A DNA stretch of 64,000 bases from Chondrocystis sp. NIES-4102 (GCA_002368355.1 AP018281.1:3286001-3350000), one strand, 5' to 3'. Shown: positions 28,642 to 39,249, counted from the first letter of the stretch. The notes: generated by a model from the letters alone, not told the origin. Numbers and translations are program-made.

Positions 28642-28661
28642 TCGGCATACTCTTATGCCGA
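28642..28661 (+). promoter_or_regulatory. Strong hairpin in the grpE-dnaK gap
   Basis: An 8-bp perfect stem, TCGGCATA (28642-28649) and TATGCCGA (28654-28661), with a CTCT tetraloop. No clean T-run follows, so it is not a standard terminator. It may be an mRNA processing or stability element that sets the ratio of grpE to dnaK, or a weak attenuator. The function is inferred from position only. Confidence 0.5.
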
Positions 28662-28732
28662 GCAATCTGTTTATTTTCTCTGTTGACTTCTTTAAACTCA
28701 TCTAGATAAATGAAAGTTACTGCCTCAGCACT

Positions 28733-30730
28733 ATGGCGAAAGTTATCGGTATTGACCTAGGAACTACCAACAGTTGTATTGCTGTGCTTGAAGGAGGCAA
28801 GCCCGTAATTATTGCCAACTCTGAAGGTGCGCGAACAACTCCTAGTATGGTGGCATTTGCTAAAGGAGATACTCGTTTAGTTGGTCAACTAGCAAAAAGG
28901 CAATCAGTGACTAACGCTCATAATACTGTTCATAGTATTAAACGTTTCATCGGTCGTCGTTGGGAAGATACCGAGAAAGAGCGTTCTCGAACCCCATATA
29001 AATGTGTTCCAGGAAAAGATGATACTGTTGATGTTCGGATCAACAACCGCAATTATACTCCGCAAGAAATTTCGGCGATGATTCTGCAAAAATTGAAGGC
29101 AGACGCTGAAAACTTTCTAGGAGAGGCTGTGACCGAGGTAGTCATTACTGTCCCTGCTTATTTTACAGATGCTCAAAGACAGGCTACGAAAGATGCAGGA
29201 ACAATTGCAGGTCTGGAAGTATTACGCATTGTCAATGAACCCACTGCTGCAGCTCTAGCTTATGGCTTGGATAAACAAGACCGAGAAGAGCATATTTTAG
29301 TTTTTGATTTAGGCGGTGGGACATTTGATGTTTCTGTCTTGCAATTGGGCAATGGTGTTTTTGAAGTTAAGGCAACTTCGGGCAATAATCATCTCGGAGG
29401 TGATGACTTTGATAATGTCATTGTTCGATGGATGATTAAAACCTTTTATGAGCAAGAAGAAATTGATTTAAGAACTGATAAAATGGCACTTCAGCGAATG
29501 CGTGAAGCTGCGGAAAAAGCAAAAATTGAACTTTCTGTAGCTCTTACTACTTCAATTAATTTGCCATTTATTACGGCTGATGAAACTGGCCCTAAACATA
29601 TAGAATTAGAATTAACTCGAGCAAAATTTGAAGAATTATCCAAAGCTTTAATTCAAAAAACTCTTGATCCTGTTAAATTAGCTCTAAAAGATGCTGATTT
29701 GAAACCTCATGAGATTCACCGCATCATCTTAGTAGGTGGGTCAACGCGTATTCCAGCAGTTCAAGAAGCAATTCAAACGATTTTTGAGGGGACGCAGATA
29801 GACCGCTCAATGAACCCAGATGAAGCTGTAGCAGCAGGGGCAGCAATTCAGGGTGGTGTTTTAGGAGGTGAAGTCGAAGATGTATTACTGTTGGATATTA
29901 CTCCTTTATCCTTGGGTATAGAAACTTTGGGCGAAGTCTTTACAAAAATTATTGAAAAAAATACCACCGTACCCACTAGTAAATCACAAATATTTTCAAC
30001 TGCTGCCGATGGTCAAACAACGGTAGAAATTCATGTGTTACAGGGTGAGCGAGCTATGGCAAAGGATAATAAGAGCCTAGGCAAATTTTTATTAACTGGT
30101 ATTCCTGTTGCCCCTAGAGGGATGCCTCAAATAGAAGTAGCATTTGAAATTGATGTTAATGGAATTTTGCAGGTAGCTGCTCAAGATAAAGGTACAGGTA
30201 AACAACAAAGTATCACTATTAGTAATACTGGCGGTTTAAGTTCCAATGAAGTTGAAAGAATGCGTCAGGAGGCTGAAAATTATGCAGAACAAGATCGTCG
30301 TAATATTGAATTAGTTAATTTGAAAAACCAAGCTGAGAACTTGATTTACAATTATGAATCAACTCTGAGTGAGCAAGGAAATCTAATTCGTGACGAACTT
30401 AAAGCTAAAATCGCTAGAATTAAGGAAGAATTTAAAATAGCCTGTGGTAGTCCCCATACTAGCATTAAAGAAGTTGGCGACATTTTAGAAAATCTACGTA
30501 GCACCTTGTTAGAAGTAGGTACAGATGTATATCAGCATAAAAACTCTGAGGCAGATAATTCCTTTAAATTTGATGATGATCATGCTGATGCAAAGAATAA
30601 TGTAGGTCAAGCAGATAATAACCCTGTTAAGGCTGTGGTTAGTGTCGCCAACGATGCCAAAATTGAAGGTAATATTGATCTAGGCTTAGAGGACGAAATA
30701 TCTTTTGATGACTATGAAACAGTTGATTAG
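28733..30730 (+). CDS. dnaK: Chaperone DnaK (Hsp70)
   Basis: 665 residues. The N-terminal ATPase domain begins [22 protein letters not shown] and contains [30 protein letters not shown] and [11 protein letters not shown]. The substrate-binding beta domain (about 390-505) contains [16 protein letters not shown], and the helical lid is followed by an acidic tail ending DDYETVD. Cyanobacteria carry several DnaK paralogues. The copy linked to grpE here is probably of the DnaK1 type. Confidence 0.95.
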   Translation: MAKVIGIDLGTTNSCIAVLEGGKPVIIANSEGARTTPSMVAFAKGDTRLVGQLAKRQSVTNAHNTVHSIKRFIGRRWEDTEKERSRTPYKCVPGKDDTVDVRINNRNYTPQEISAMILQKLKADAENFLGEAVTEVVITVPAYFTDAQRQATKDAGTIAGLEVLRIVNEPTAAALAYGLDKQDREEHILVFDLGGGTFDVSVLQLGNGVFEVKATSGNNHLGGDDFDNVIVRWMIKTFYEQEEIDLRTDKMALQRMREAAEKAKIELSVALTTSINLPFITADETGPKHIELELTRAKFEELSKALIQKTLDPVKLALKDADLKPHEIHRIILVGGSTRIPAVQEAIQTIFEGTQIDRSMNPDEAVAAGAAIQGGVLGGEVEDVLLLDITPLSLGIETLGEVFTKIIEKNTTVPTSKSQIFSTAADGQTTVEIHVLQGERAMAKDNKSLGKFLLTGIPVAPRGMPQIEVAFEIDVNGILQVAAQDKGTGKQQSITISNTGGLSSNEVERMRQEAENYAEQDRRNIELVNLKNQAENLIYNYESTLSEQGNLIRDELKAKIARIKEEFKIACGSPHTSIKEVGDILENLRSTLLEVGTDVYQHKNSEADNSFKFDDDHADAKNNVGQADNNPVKAVVSVANDAKIEGNIDLGLEDEISFDDYETVD

Positions 30731-30897
30731 AATTAGTCTCATCAGGTATTCACCATCAAGTTAGGGGTTAGTATTGCAAAAAGTCTATAACAAGCTTAAC
30801 CAGAAATTACTGATTCTTAGTAGTAACCGTACTATATTTTCTGGTTCTGATTTTGCTAAAGTACAATCAACAAACCATAGGAAAAAATTAAGATTTT

Positions 30898-32034
30898 ATG
30901 GCTGGGGACTACTATCAAATCCTGGGTGTATCTCGTGATGTAGATAAAGATGAATTAAAGCGTGCTTATCGTCGTTTAGCTCGCAAATATCATCCTGATG
31001 TTAATAAAGAAGCAGGGGCAGAAGAAAAATTTAAGGAAATTAACCGTGCTTATGAAGTTCTTTCAGAACCTGAAACTCGTGCTAGGTATGACCGTTTTGG
31101 CGAAGCTGGCGTAGGTGGAGCAGCAGGAGCTTCTGGGTTTGATTATAGTGACATGGGCGGTTTTGCTGATATATTTGAGACTATTTTTAGTGGATTTGGT
31201 GGTGCTGGGGCTGGCACTGCTGGACAATCCCGTCGCCGTAATGGCCCAGTCCGAGGGGATGATTTAAGATTAGATTTAAAATTAGATTTTAGAGAAGCTG
31301 TTTTTGGTGGTGAGAAACAAATTAAAATTCCTCATCTAGAGTCTTGTAAAACTTGTAATGGTTCAGGGGCTAAAGAAGGTACAGGAGTGAAAACCTGTAG
31401 TACTTGTAATGGTAGTGGTCAGGTACGTCGCGCTACTCGAACCCCCTTTGGTAGCTTTGCCCAAGTTTCTGCTTGTACTACTTGTAATGGTAGTGGTCAG
31501 GTGATTGAAGAAAAATGTGGTACTTGTCATGGAGCAGGTCGTCTACAAGAGACTAAAAAGCTAAAAATTACTATTCCCCCTGGTGTTGATACTGGAACTC
31601 GTTTGAGAGTTTCTAGCGAAGGTGATGCTGGATTACGCGGAGGTACGCCTGGGGATTTGTATGTGTATTTATTTGTTGAATCTGATAAAGAATTTACACG
31701 TGAAGGGGTAAATATCAAATCGGAAATCGCGATTAGTTATTTACAGGCTATTTTGGGTTGTAATCTTAGTGTTAATACGGTAGATGGTAAGGAGGAATTG
31801 ACGATTCCTGCGGGGACTCAACCTAATACGGTACTTACTATGGAAAATAAGGGTGTACCTAAATTGGGTAATCCTGTTAGCCGAGGTGATCATTTGATTA
31901 CAGTTAAAATTAATATTCCAACTAAGGTTAGTTCGGAAGAAAAAGAATTATTAGAAAAATTAGCCACAGTTAGGAAAGAAAGTACAGGAAAGGGTAATAA
32001 AGAGGGTCTTTTCGGAGGTTTGTTTCAAAAATGA
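30898..32034 (+). CDS. dnaJ: Chaperone DnaJ, type I
   Basis: 378 residues with the full type I layout. The J domain (1-70) has HPD in [11 protein letters not shown] Gly/Phe-rich linker is followed by four CxxCxGxG zinc motifs between about residues 145 and 215 ([32 protein letters not shown]), then the C-terminal substrate-binding domains. It stimulates DnaK ATP hydrolysis. The stop codon overlaps the start of the tusA-like gene (ATGA at 32031). Confidence 0.95.
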   Translation: MAGDYYQILGVSRDVDKDELKRAYRRLARKYHPDVNKEAGAEEKFKEINRAYEVLSEPETRARYDRFGEAGVGGAAGASGFDYSDMGGFADIFETIFSGFGGAGAGTAGQSRRRNGPVRGDDLRLDLKLDFREAVFGGEKQIKIPHLESCKTCNGSGAKEGTGVKTCSTCNGSGQVRRATRTPFGSFAQVSACTTCNGSGQVIEEKCGTCHGAGRLQETKKLKITIPPGVDTGTRLRVSSEGDAGLRGGTPGDLYVYLFVESDKEFTREGVNIKSEIAISYLQAILGCNLSVNTVDGKEELTIPAGTQPNTVLTMENKGVPKLGNPVSRGDHLITVKINIPTKVSSEEKELLEKLATVRKESTGKGNKEGLFGGLFQK

Positions 32035-32315
32035 ATCATGCAGACTCTATAGGAGGTGCGGATAATTCTACTTTAGACTCCCGTGCTGATGCTCACTTGG
32101 ATTTACGTGGTACACCATGCCCGATTAATTTTGTACGTACTAAGTTACGTTTAGAACAGATGTCTCCAGGTACGTTATTAGAAGTTTGGCTTGACCCTGG
32201 TGAACCAATAGAGCAAGTACCAGATAGTCTGACTATGGAAGGTTATCAGTTAGAAGGCATCAATGAGTGTCAGGGTTATTTTTCTTTGTTAGTGCGTCGT
32301 CCTGAAAAATCGTGA
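32031..32315 (+). CDS. TusA-family sulfurtransferase-like protein
   Basis: 94 residues. The family's CPxP-like site is reduced to TPCPINF, with the conserved Cys at residue 30 in [19 protein letters not shown]. The fold is the two-layer alpha/beta TusA type. Family members relay persulfide sulfur for tRNA thiolation or other uses. The gene overlaps both dnaJ (4 bp) and rsgA (4 bp), so it is made from the same transcript. In cyanobacteria it is often linked to dnaJ and rsgA, but the partner is unknown. Confidence 0.8.
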   Translation: MNHADSIGGADNSTLDSRADAHLDLRGTPCPINFVRTKLRLEQMSPGTLLEVWLDPGEPIEQVPDSLTMEGYQLEGINECQGYFSLLVRRPEKS

Positions 32316-33415
32316 GTGATCACGAGCAAATAAATCATTGCAATATAATTAGTCACCAAAATCCAATCTGGGGGACTGTGATTGCTTCTCAAGCCAATTT
32401 TTATCAAGTTAAGCTGGACACTGAGCAAGAAACGCAATGGTTATTATGTACTCGTCGTACAAGGCTTAAAAAAATTGGGCAAAAGGTTATGGTTGGAGAC
32501 CGCGTACTAATTGAAGAACCTGACTGGCAGGCTGGTAGGGGGGCGATCGCTCAGGTTTCGCCTCGTGTTACTGAGTTATTGCGTCCGCCAGTGGCTAATG
32601 CTGATTTGATTGTCTTAGTATTTGCTCTGCAAGAGCCTAGTTTAGATATTAGGCAATTGAGTAGTTTTTTGGTAAAAGCCGAATCTACTTCTCTAAAACT
32701 TTGTCTATGTTTGAATAAATGTGACTTAATTAGCACAACACAACAGCAACACTGGCAACAACGCTTGAAGGAATGGGGTTACCATCCTCATTTTATTAGT
32801 GTTAGGCAACGTTTAGGTATTGATGAGTTGTTGCAAGCTTTAACGGGTCAAATAGCTATTGTAGCGGGCCCTAGTGGGGTAGGAAAGTCTAGTTTGATTG
32901 ATAGTTTAATTCCTTCTATTAATCTGCGTACTGCTCAAGTATCGGGTAAGTTGCAAAAAGGTCGTCATACTACTCGTCATGTAGAGTTATTTGATTTGCC
33001 TGGGGGAGGATTATTGGCTGATAGCCCTGGATTTAATCAACCAGATGTAGATTATCTTCCTAGCAATTTAACGCAGTATTTTCCTGAAGCTAGAGCCAGG
33101 TTAGAGTCGGGTAATTGCCAGTTTAGTAACTGTTTACATCGAGATGAACCTAATTGTGTAGTTAGAGGTGATTGGGAAAGATATGAATATTATCTTGATT
33201 TTTTAGAACAGGCGATCGCTTATCAGCAAAATATACAGCAACAAGCTAATCAAGAGTCTAATCTTAAGTTGAAGGTTAAACGTTCAGGTAAAACTCAGTA
33301 TGAACCTAAGTTAGCAACTAAAAAATATCGGCGTACCAATCGTAAAACTAAACAACAAAATCTACAAAATCTTTACGAACAACAGTTAACTGCGGAATCG
33401 GAAGAGGAGAATTAA
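32312..33415 (+). CDS. rsgA: Ribosome small subunit-dependent GTPase A
   Basis: 367 residues, a circularly permuted GTPase. The order is an N-terminal OB domain, then G4 (LCLNKCDLI), G1 (GPSGVGKSSLIDSL), G3-like (ELFDLPGGGLLADSPGF) and a zinc-binding C-terminus (CQFSNCLHRDEPNC). It acts late in 30S maturation. The start is GTG 32312, which overlaps the stop of the preceding gene (GTGA). A basic, Gln-rich tail of about 50 residues follows the zinc domain. Confidence 0.9.
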   Translation: MSDHEQINHCNIISHQNPIWGTVIASQANFYQVKLDTEQETQWLLCTRRTRLKKIGQKVMVGDRVLIEEPDWQAGRGAIAQVSPRVTELLRPPVANADLIVLVFALQEPSLDIRQLSSFLVKAESTSLKLCLCLNKCDLISTTQQQHWQQRLKEWGYHPHFISVRQRLGIDELLQALTGQIAIVAGPSGVGKSSLIDSLIPSINLRTAQVSGKLQKGRHTTRHVELFDLPGGGLLADSPGFNQPDVDYLPSNLTQYFPEARARLESGNCQFSNCLHRDEPNCVVRGDWERYEYYLDFLEQAIAYQQNIQQQANQESNLKLKVKRSGKTQYEPKLATKKYRRTNRKTKQQNLQNLYEQQLTAESEEEN

Positions 33416-33506
33416 TTAGCCTACTCAGTTACTGCATAAAAATTTTTTACCAACCTATTGTAAATATATCTCCACTTTCAATCTTGCTTAATCGGCTATT
33501 ACCCTG

Positions 33507-33848
33507 ATGAGAAATACTATAGGTTTAATTGGTTTGAGCATTATCTCTTTATTTCCTGTAGCTGCCTTTGCTCAAAATAGTAATGTTAATGTTCAACAAT
33601 CGAGCAATTCCGCTAGTGTTATTGGAGGCAATAATGTCGTCATTCAAAGAAATGATCAAAGCAACATTCAAAATAATTTAGGTTTTGGTTACAATGGGAC
33701 TCCGAGTGTACAACAATCAGTTCAACAATCCCATAATCAAGCAGCAGCTATTGGTAACAATAATGTAATCCTACAAAATAGCCAACAGAGAAATGTACAA
33801 CAAAGATTAGGTGTTAATGGTCATCCCCACCCCTATTTTGGTCATTAA
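33507..33848 (+). CDS. Small secreted Gln/Asn-rich protein with two curlin-like repeats
   Basis: 113 residues. A clean signal peptide ends at VAAFAQ. The mature part holds two imperfect repeats of about 33 residues. Each has the pattern VQQSxNxAxxIGxNNVxxQ followed by a second Gln/Asn-rich strand (NIQNNLGFG and NVQQRLGVN). The spacing of Gln, Asn, Gly and Ala resembles curlin (CsgA/CsgB) repeats of functional amyloid, but the match is approximate. The tail is His/Pro-rich (HPHPYFGH). The gene stands alone, and no csg-type export genes are nearby. Confidence 0.7.
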   Translation: MRNTIGLIGLSIISLFPVAAFAQNSNVNVQQSSNSASVIGGNNVVIQRNDQSNIQNNLGFGYNGTPSVQQSVQQSHNQAAAIGNNNVILQNSQQRNVQQRLGVNGHPHPYFGH

Positions 33849-33918
33849 TTATTCATCGCGCACTCGCACTGGGGATTAAAGATAATTAGTCCCCACAAGG
33901 AATGTTCGCCAACAAAAG

Positions 33919-35016
33919 TTAACCAACAATGTTAGTGTAGCTTTCAAACTCAGATTGAGGTTTAGCAAAAATCATTCTACCTGCGGAAGTTTGCAATGAT
34001 GATGTCACCACCACTTGTATTTCGCCTCCTACGCGATCGCTTCCTTCTTCCACTACCACCATTGTTCCATCTTCTAAGTAACCAATTCCTTGTTCAGGTT
34101 CTTTACCCTGTTTAAGAATTTTCAGTTCTAGATGATCTCCTGGAAGGTAAATAGGACGCAACGAACGCGCTAAATCATTAATATTAAGTATTTCGACTTT
34201 TTGCAGGTTAGCAACTTTACTGAGATTATAATCATTGGTTAAAAGTGTCGCACTAAGTTCTTGTGCTAATCGAACCAACTTACTATCCACCGTTTCTATA
34301 TCGTCGTAATCAGCTTTATTTAGGAGAATGCGATCTGGATATTCCTCCTGCATCTGGTTAAGAATATCTAAACCTCTTCTTCCACGAATTCTTTTTTGTG
34401 AGTTACTAGTATCTGCTAGATTTTGTAGTTCTTGCAATACAAATTGGGGAATTAATATTTGTCCTTCTAAAAATCCAGTCTTGAGTAATTCCTCAACTCG
34501 TCCATCGATAATACAGCTAGTATCAAGAATTTTAGTCGAAGTCGCTTCCAAAGTACCTTCAGCAACTAACATCGACTCAATACTATTGGGATTAATTAAA
34601 CGTAGGAAAGTCCGCCCATGAGTATCAGCTAAACCAATACCTAAATAAGAAAACATGACGCTTCCCAATACTGCTACCGTCGGTTTAAAAAAGCTTAATT
34701 CTTTAGGAATTGGTAACAAGAACATTGGGGCTAACATCAGATTGGCAACCAATAAACCCATAACTAGTCCGATCGCCCTAGTTATAATTATTTCAATGTT
34801 GGTATTACGGACTTGAGTTTCTAAGCGACGATAGGTTGTTTGTACTGCCACGCCTATTCCCAAACCGATAATGGTGGAGAAACCAGCAATTACAAAGCGC
34901 AAGGCTTCAATATTGGATACTCCTTCGAGTATATCGTTGGGCAATAACTGTAAACCATCAAAACCGATGTTTACAGCAGCAATAATGCAGATGATAATTA
35001 TGATGGCATCAACCAT
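33919..35016 (-). CDS. PIN/TRAM-domain membrane protein (YacL type)
   Basis: 365 residues. Four hydrophobic segments occupy about residues 1-150 (for example AIIIIICIIAAVNIGFDGLQ and ALGLVMGLLVANLMLAPMF). A PIN nuclease domain follows with its acidic residues in LDTSCIIDGRVEEL and LTNDYNLSKVA, then a C-terminal TRAM domain (PIYLPGDHLELKILKQGKE). Homologues are membrane-bound putative RNases widespread in Gram-positive bacteria and cyanobacteria. The target is unknown. Confidence 0.85.
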   Translation of the reverse strand: MVDAIIIIICIIAAVNIGFDGLQLLPNDILEGVSNIEALRFVIAGFSTIIGLGIGVAVQTTYRRLETQVRNTNIEIIITRAIGLVMGLLVANLMLAPMFLLPIPKELSFFKPTVAVLGSVMFSYLGIGLADTHGRTFLRLINPNSIESMLVAEGTLEATSTKILDTSCIIDGRVEELLKTGFLEGQILIPQFVLQELQNLADTSNSQKRIRGRRGLDILNQMQEEYPDRILLNKADYDDIETVDSKLVRLAQELSATLLTNDYNLSKVANLQKVEILNINDLARSLRPIYLPGDHLELKILKQGKEPEQGIGYLEDGTMVVVEEGSDRVGGEIQVVVTSSLQTSAGRMIFAKPQSEFESYTNIVG

Positions 35017-35189
35017 TGTTCTAGTTGAATAAAATAAAGATGTATTTCTTTTCTACTGTAGTAAATTCTGGGCAATAGTGTAAAAAAAACTGGGGAGTTC
35101 TTAATATTGATCTATAACCATTAAATTTTAATTAGTATGATTATATGATCTCTGAAGCTATATATTAACCTTAAAGTGTCATTATTATT

Positions 35190-36395
35190 TTGATTGCCCA
35201 GCAAAACCCTACTGCTGCTTATATTCATATTCCTTTTTGTCGTCGTCGTTGTTATTATTGTGACTTTCCGATCTCGGTTGTTGGAGATAATATAGGAAAT
35301 GCCTTAATAATGATTGAAGATTATATTGCTGCATTAATTAAGGATATTCAGCTAACAGTAGCCGAAAAAGAACCCTTGCAGACTATCTTTTTTGGAGGAG
35401 GAACACCATCTTTATTATCTGCGCCACAAATAAATCAGCTCATTAAAGCGATCGCTAGTCGTTTTGAATTGGTTAGCAACCCTGAAATTTCTTTGGAAAT
35501 TGATCCTGGAACTTTTAACCAAGAGCAATTACAAGGATATCTGGATATAGGTATAAATAGGTTTAGTTTAGGTGTGCAAACCTTTGATGAACAATTACTT
35601 AAAGTCTGTGGCAGATCCCATACATTAAAAGATATCTTACATTCTGTAGAAATTATTTCTCAACTTGGAGTTGCTAATTTTAGTTTAGATTTAATCACAG
35701 GTTTACCCCATCAAACTATAGAACATTGTCAAGCCTCCTTAACTAATGCGATCGCCATTGCACCTCAGCATCTTTCTTGCTACGATTTGGTTCTTGAACC
35801 TGTTACTGCCTTTGGTAAACAATATCAGCCAGGGAAAACTCCTCTACCTAATGATTACGATACGGCACAAATGTATCGTTTAACTCGTGATTTGCTCACT
35901 GCTAATGGATACGAGCATTACGAGATATCTAACTACGCTAAACTTAATTATCAATGTCAGCATAATCGAGTTTATTGGGAAAATAAGCCTTATTATGGTT
36001 TTGGTATGGGAGCAGCTAGTTATGTGGCTGGTAAAAGATTTAATCGTCCCCGCACTCGTCGAGAATATTACGCCTGGTTGGAAGCTGGGGCGCAAGTAGA
36101 AGTAGCGGAAGTATCTCCAACAGATTATTTATTAGAAGGCTTAATGTTAGGCTTGCGTTTGGTGGAAGGGATAGATTTAAAAAAATATAGTGAAAATATT
36201 CTGCAAAAAATTTTAGCCAGTATCGAGCCTTACTATAGTCAAGAATGGATTGAAATTATCGATGAAGATGGCAAACTTCTAGATTTAAAACAGGATGATT
36301 TAATTAATTTAGCTAGTAGGTTACGTTTACAAGATCCTGACGGCTTTCTCTTCTCCAACACAATTTTAGCTGCCTTATTTGAAAAATTTGACTGA
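35190..36395 (+). CDS. hemW: Radical SAM family heme chaperone HemW
   Basis: 401 residues. The radical-SAM cluster motif is CRRRCYYC (Cys17, 21, 24), with the HIPFC lead typical of HemW/HemN-like proteins, followed by FFGGGTPSLLS and the HemN C-terminal domain (about 300-390). It binds heme and is thought to deliver it to respiratory enzymes. True coproporphyrinogen dehydrogenase (HemN) has a different motif, CxxxCxxCxC, so HemW is the better call. The start is TTG at 35190. Confidence 0.85.
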   Translation: MIAQQNPTAAYIHIPFCRRRCYYCDFPISVVGDNIGNALIMIEDYIAALIKDIQLTVAEKEPLQTIFFGGGTPSLLSAPQINQLIKAIASRFELVSNPEISLEIDPGTFNQEQLQGYLDIGINRFSLGVQTFDEQLLKVCGRSHTLKDILHSVEIISQLGVANFSLDLITGLPHQTIEHCQASLTNAIAIAPQHLSCYDLVLEPVTAFGKQYQPGKTPLPNDYDTAQMYRLTRDLLTANGYEHYEISNYAKLNYQCQHNRVYWENKPYYGFGMGAASYVAGKRFNRPRTRREYYAWLEAGAQVEVAEVSPTDYLLEGLMLGLRLVEGIDLKKYSENILQKILASIEPYYSQEWIEIIDEDGKLLDLKQDDLINLASRLRLQDPDGFLFSNTILAALFEKFD

Positions 36396-36518
36396 GGTGG
36401 CAGAAATTAAACACTGCGATCGCCTCACCCAAGATACTGACAACTATTTACTAATAGAAGATAAAATAACAAGAAATATCGGTTACTAATAACTAAAAAG
36501 AGATTGGAGCAATAGGCA

Positions 36519-37397
36519 GTGGTAGTTAAACCAGATTGGTTGCGAGTTAAAGCCCCACAAATGGAACGAGTAGGTAGTGTAAAAGAGATATTGCGTGATT
36601 TGGCTCTAAACACTGTCTGCGAAGAAGCATCTTGTCCGAATATTGGGGAATGTTTTGCTGTTGGTACAGCTACCTTTTTAATTATGGGCCCAGCTTGTAC
36701 TCGTGCTTGTCCTTATTGTGATATTGATTTTGAAAAGAAACCTCAAGCTCTTGATCCAAACGAGCCACTTCAGCTAGCAGAAGCTGTACGCCGTCTAAAA
36801 CTTAACCATGTGGTTATAACTTCCGTTAATCGTGATGATTTAGCTGATGAGGGTGCATCTCAATTTGTCCGTTGTATTGAATCTGTGCGTCAGGTTTCAC
36901 CTAAAACTACAATAGAATTACTAATACCTGATCTATGTGGTAATTGGTCGGCATTAGAAACTATTTTGGCTGCTCAACCAGACGTATTAAATCATAATAC
37001 AGAAACAATACCCAGATTATATAAAAGAGTACGTCCTCAAGGAAACTATCAGCGATCGCTGGAATTATTAAAACGTGCCAAGGCGATCGCTCCCTGGGTA
37101 TATACAAAATCTGGTATTATGGTGGGCTTAGGGGAAAGTGATAGTGAAATTAGAGAAGTTATTACTGATTTACAAGCTGTAGACTGCGATATTTTAACGA
37201 TTGGACAGTATTTACAACCTTCTCAAAAGCATTTAGGAGTTCAAGACTTTATTACTCCCCAGCAATTTAAAGCATGGCAAGAATTTGGCGAATCTATTGG
37301 TTTTTTACAAGTCGTGTCTAGCCCTCTAACTCGTAGTTCTTATCATGCTGAACAGGTGCAAGCTTTGATGCAGCTTTATCCTAGACAAAAACCGTAA
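36519..37397 (+). CDS. lipA: Lipoyl synthase
   Basis: 292 residues. It has the two cysteine sets of LipA: Cys34, 39 and 45 (CEEASC, GEC) for the auxiliary 4Fe-4S cluster consumed as sulfur donor, and Cys60, 64 and 67 (CTRACPYC) for the radical-SAM cluster. SSYHAEQ near the end carries the conserved Ser ligand (RSSYHAEQ). It inserts two sulfurs into octanoyl groups made by LipB. The start is GTG 36519, with GGAGCAAT upstream. Confidence 0.93.
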   Translation: MVVKPDWLRVKAPQMERVGSVKEILRDLALNTVCEEASCPNIGECFAVGTATFLIMGPACTRACPYCDIDFEKKPQALDPNEPLQLAEAVRRLKLNHVVITSVNRDDLADEGASQFVRCIESVRQVSPKTTIELLIPDLCGNWSALETILAAQPDVLNHNTETIPRLYKRVRPQGNYQRSLELLKRAKAIAPWVYTKSGIMVGLGESDSEIREVITDLQAVDCDILTIGQYLQPSQKHLGVQDFITPQQFKAWQEFGESIGFLQVVSSPLTRSSYHAEQVQALMQLYPRQKP

Positions 37398-37448
37398 GGT
37401 AATAGAGCAAAAGATGTTTTGATTTAATCTAAGCTTTTACAGTAACTT

Positions 37449-37484
37449 CGCCCCCAGCCCCATATTGGGTAGACTACGGAGGCG
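37449..37484. repeat. GC-rich nested hairpin downstream of lipA
   Basis: CGCCCCC (37449-37455) pairs with GGAGGCG (37478-37484) with one mismatch. Inside it GCCC (37457-37460) pairs with GGGT (37467-37470). It stands out from the AT-rich surroundings. No T-run follows, so it is not a standard terminator. It could be a short palindromic repeat or an old mobile-element end. Confidence 0.4.
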
Positions 37485-37528
37485 TTAGAGTACTCATTGG
37501 TTATTAGTAAATTAATTGTTGACCCCAA

Positions 37529-37723
37529 ATGAACATACAGCTAGGGTATATTATCAAGATTTTGCTACTTTCTATAGGTCTATCCTATCTGATTAAATAT
37601 GGTGGTCAGCTAATTACAATTGAACCGACGAATATTTTGGCATTAATTGTTGTTTTATCGCCATCAGTAATTATTGGCTTGTTTTTGGGGAGACAATACT
37701 CTCAATCAAGCAATAGTAAATAG
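37529..37723 (+). CDS. Small two-helix membrane protein of unknown function
   Basis: 64 residues with two hydrophobic segments (about 8-28, IIKILLLSIGLSYLIKYGG, and 36-55, ILALIVVLSPSVIIGLFLG) and a short polar C-terminus. The Met start and smooth hydrophobic pattern suggest a real product. I do not recognise the family. Its stop lies 2 bp from the end of the convergent HAD gene. Confidence 0.55.
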   Translation: MNIQLGYIIKILLLSIGLSYLIKYGGQLITIEPTNILALIVVLSPSVIIGLFLGRQYSQSSNSK

Positions 37724-37725
37724 CA

Positions 37726-38406
37726 CTAAATACTAGACAATACTTGATCAACTCGAGCTAATTCAATATCCATGAAATCATCAACCGTCCAGTTAGCTTG
37801 ACGTTGCAACATATGGAGAGGGTAGATATAAGAAATGCCCACAACCTGTATCTTGGCTCTTTTTGCTGCTTCAATACCCACTCGATTATCCTCAATTGCT
37901 AAACATTCTGAGGGTTGTAAATTAAGCTTTTGCACTGCTAATAGATAAGGATCGGGATCTGGTTTACTAGCTTCTAAGTCATCACCAGCTATAATAACGT
38001 CAAAATATTCCAAGAGTTGAGCTAAGGTTAGGATATACTCCACCTCCGAACGAGATGTACCAGTAACCATACCAATAGCTATATCCTCCTGTTTTAATTG
38101 GGTTAAAAATTCCGATAAATGGGGGGATAGGGGTAGTTCGGTTAATTGTTCTATTCTCTGGCGATAGGCTTGATTTTTAGTGATGACTAACCGATTAAGA
38201 TAGGTATCGGGTAAAATACGACCTCGACTAGCTAAAATATCTTTTAACCCAGCGCGATCGCTCTTTCCACGACAATATTGGGCATACTCCTCAGGATCTA
38301 AACGTAAGTTTTCACTGAGCATTATTTCTGCTACTATCGCTTCATTAATTTCCTCGTCATCAATGACTACACCACTAAAATCTAGCAAGACTGCTTTTAA
38401 GCTCAT
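37726..38406 (-). CDS. HAD-superfamily hydrolase (beta-phosphoglucomutase-like)
   Basis: 226 residues with a subfamily IA cap. Motif I is LLDFSGVVIDDE, motif II MVTGTSRSEVEY, motif III AGDDLEASKPDPDPY and motif IV CLAIEDNRVGIEAAK. In motif I the second Asp of the usual DxD is Ser (D-F-S), removing the normal acid/base residue of phosphatases. It may still act as a phosphatase with lower activity, or on an unusual substrate. The substrate is unknown. Confidence 0.8.
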   Translation of the reverse strand: MSLKAVLLDFSGVVIDDEEINEAIVAEIMLSENLRLDPEEYAQYCRGKSDRAGLKDILASRGRILPDTYLNRLVITKNQAYRQRIEQLTELPLSPHLSEFLTQLKQEDIAIGMVTGTSRSEVEYILTLAQLLEYFDVIIAGDDLEASKPDPDPYLLAVQKLNLQPSECLAIEDNRVGIEAAKRAKIQVVGISYIYPLHMLQRQANWTVDDFMDIELARVDQVLSSI

Positions 38407-38686
38407 AGGTTAATTATTAGTAATTAATGATTAATAGATTTTACTCCTGCCCTTAGTTAGTTTGTCCACCGTATATTCTTAGAAATAATTTGGTTGTCTT
38501 GCTATCTCTTCGGACAAATTATGACTTGAATTATTGCAACAATATAGCAGTTAGCCCGATTAATAAATTAATTTCAGGATGAAATATGAATATTGAGAGT
38601 AGGGAAGTGTTAAAAGACTTGAGGGCTTAGTTACACTCCACTACTCATTTACCCATATTTTTTTACCCTTAAGGCAAAACCAGAAT

Positions 38687-39154
38687 TTATTTCAAAGCTC
38701 GCAACATCCAGGCAGTTTTTTCATGAATGCGCATTCTATCTGAAACTAGTGAGGCTGTAGATTCGTCATTAGCTTCTTGGGCAGTACTTAAAACTTCACG
38801 ACAAGTTTTCACTACCTGTTGATGACCTTCTGTAAGAATTTTCACCATCTCTTCAGCAGCAGGCACACCTTCAACTTCTTTAATAGAACTTAATTCTGAA
38901 AAGGACTTATACGTGCCAGGGGCTGCAACATCTAAAGTGCGAATTCTTTCGGCGATTTCGTCAACCGCAGTTGCAAGTTCAGTGTAGTGTTCCTCAAACA
39001 TTAAGTGTAATTCCCGAAACTGAGGCCCAGTTACATTCCAATGGAAATTATGAGACTGTAAATATAAAGTATAGGAATCTGCTAGCAAGTTTTTTAATCC
39101 TTGTGCAATTTTAATTCTATCTTCTTCTTTAATACCAATATCAATAGTATTCAT
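38687..39154 (-). CDS. dps: Dps-family ferritin-like DNA-protecting protein
   Basis: 155 residues, a four-helix ferritin-like fold. The ferroxidase site of Dps, shared between subunits, is visible as [20 protein letters not shown] and [12 protein letters not shown]. Dps dodecamers oxidise and store iron and limit peroxide damage. It diverges from psbA. A TATAAT-like -10 on the minus strand lies at 39198-39203, preceded by the palindrome TTACTTAGTAA. A shared operator-like motif lies 95 bp from its start. Confidence 0.9.
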   Translation of the reverse strand: MNTIDIGIKEEDRIKIAQGLKNLLADSYTLYLQSHNFHWNVTGPQFRELHLMFEEHYTELATAVDEIAERIRTLDVAAPGTYKSFSELSSIKEVEGVPAAEEMVKILTEGHQQVVKTCREVLSTAQEANDESTASLVSDRMRIHEKTAWMLRALK

Positions 39155-39249
39155 ATAGATTTTTCTATCCTAATTACGGTGTTTAGAACTTCTTCATTAT
39201 TATAAGCAAATTTACTAAGTAAAAAAAATAATTATATGATTGACTATTT

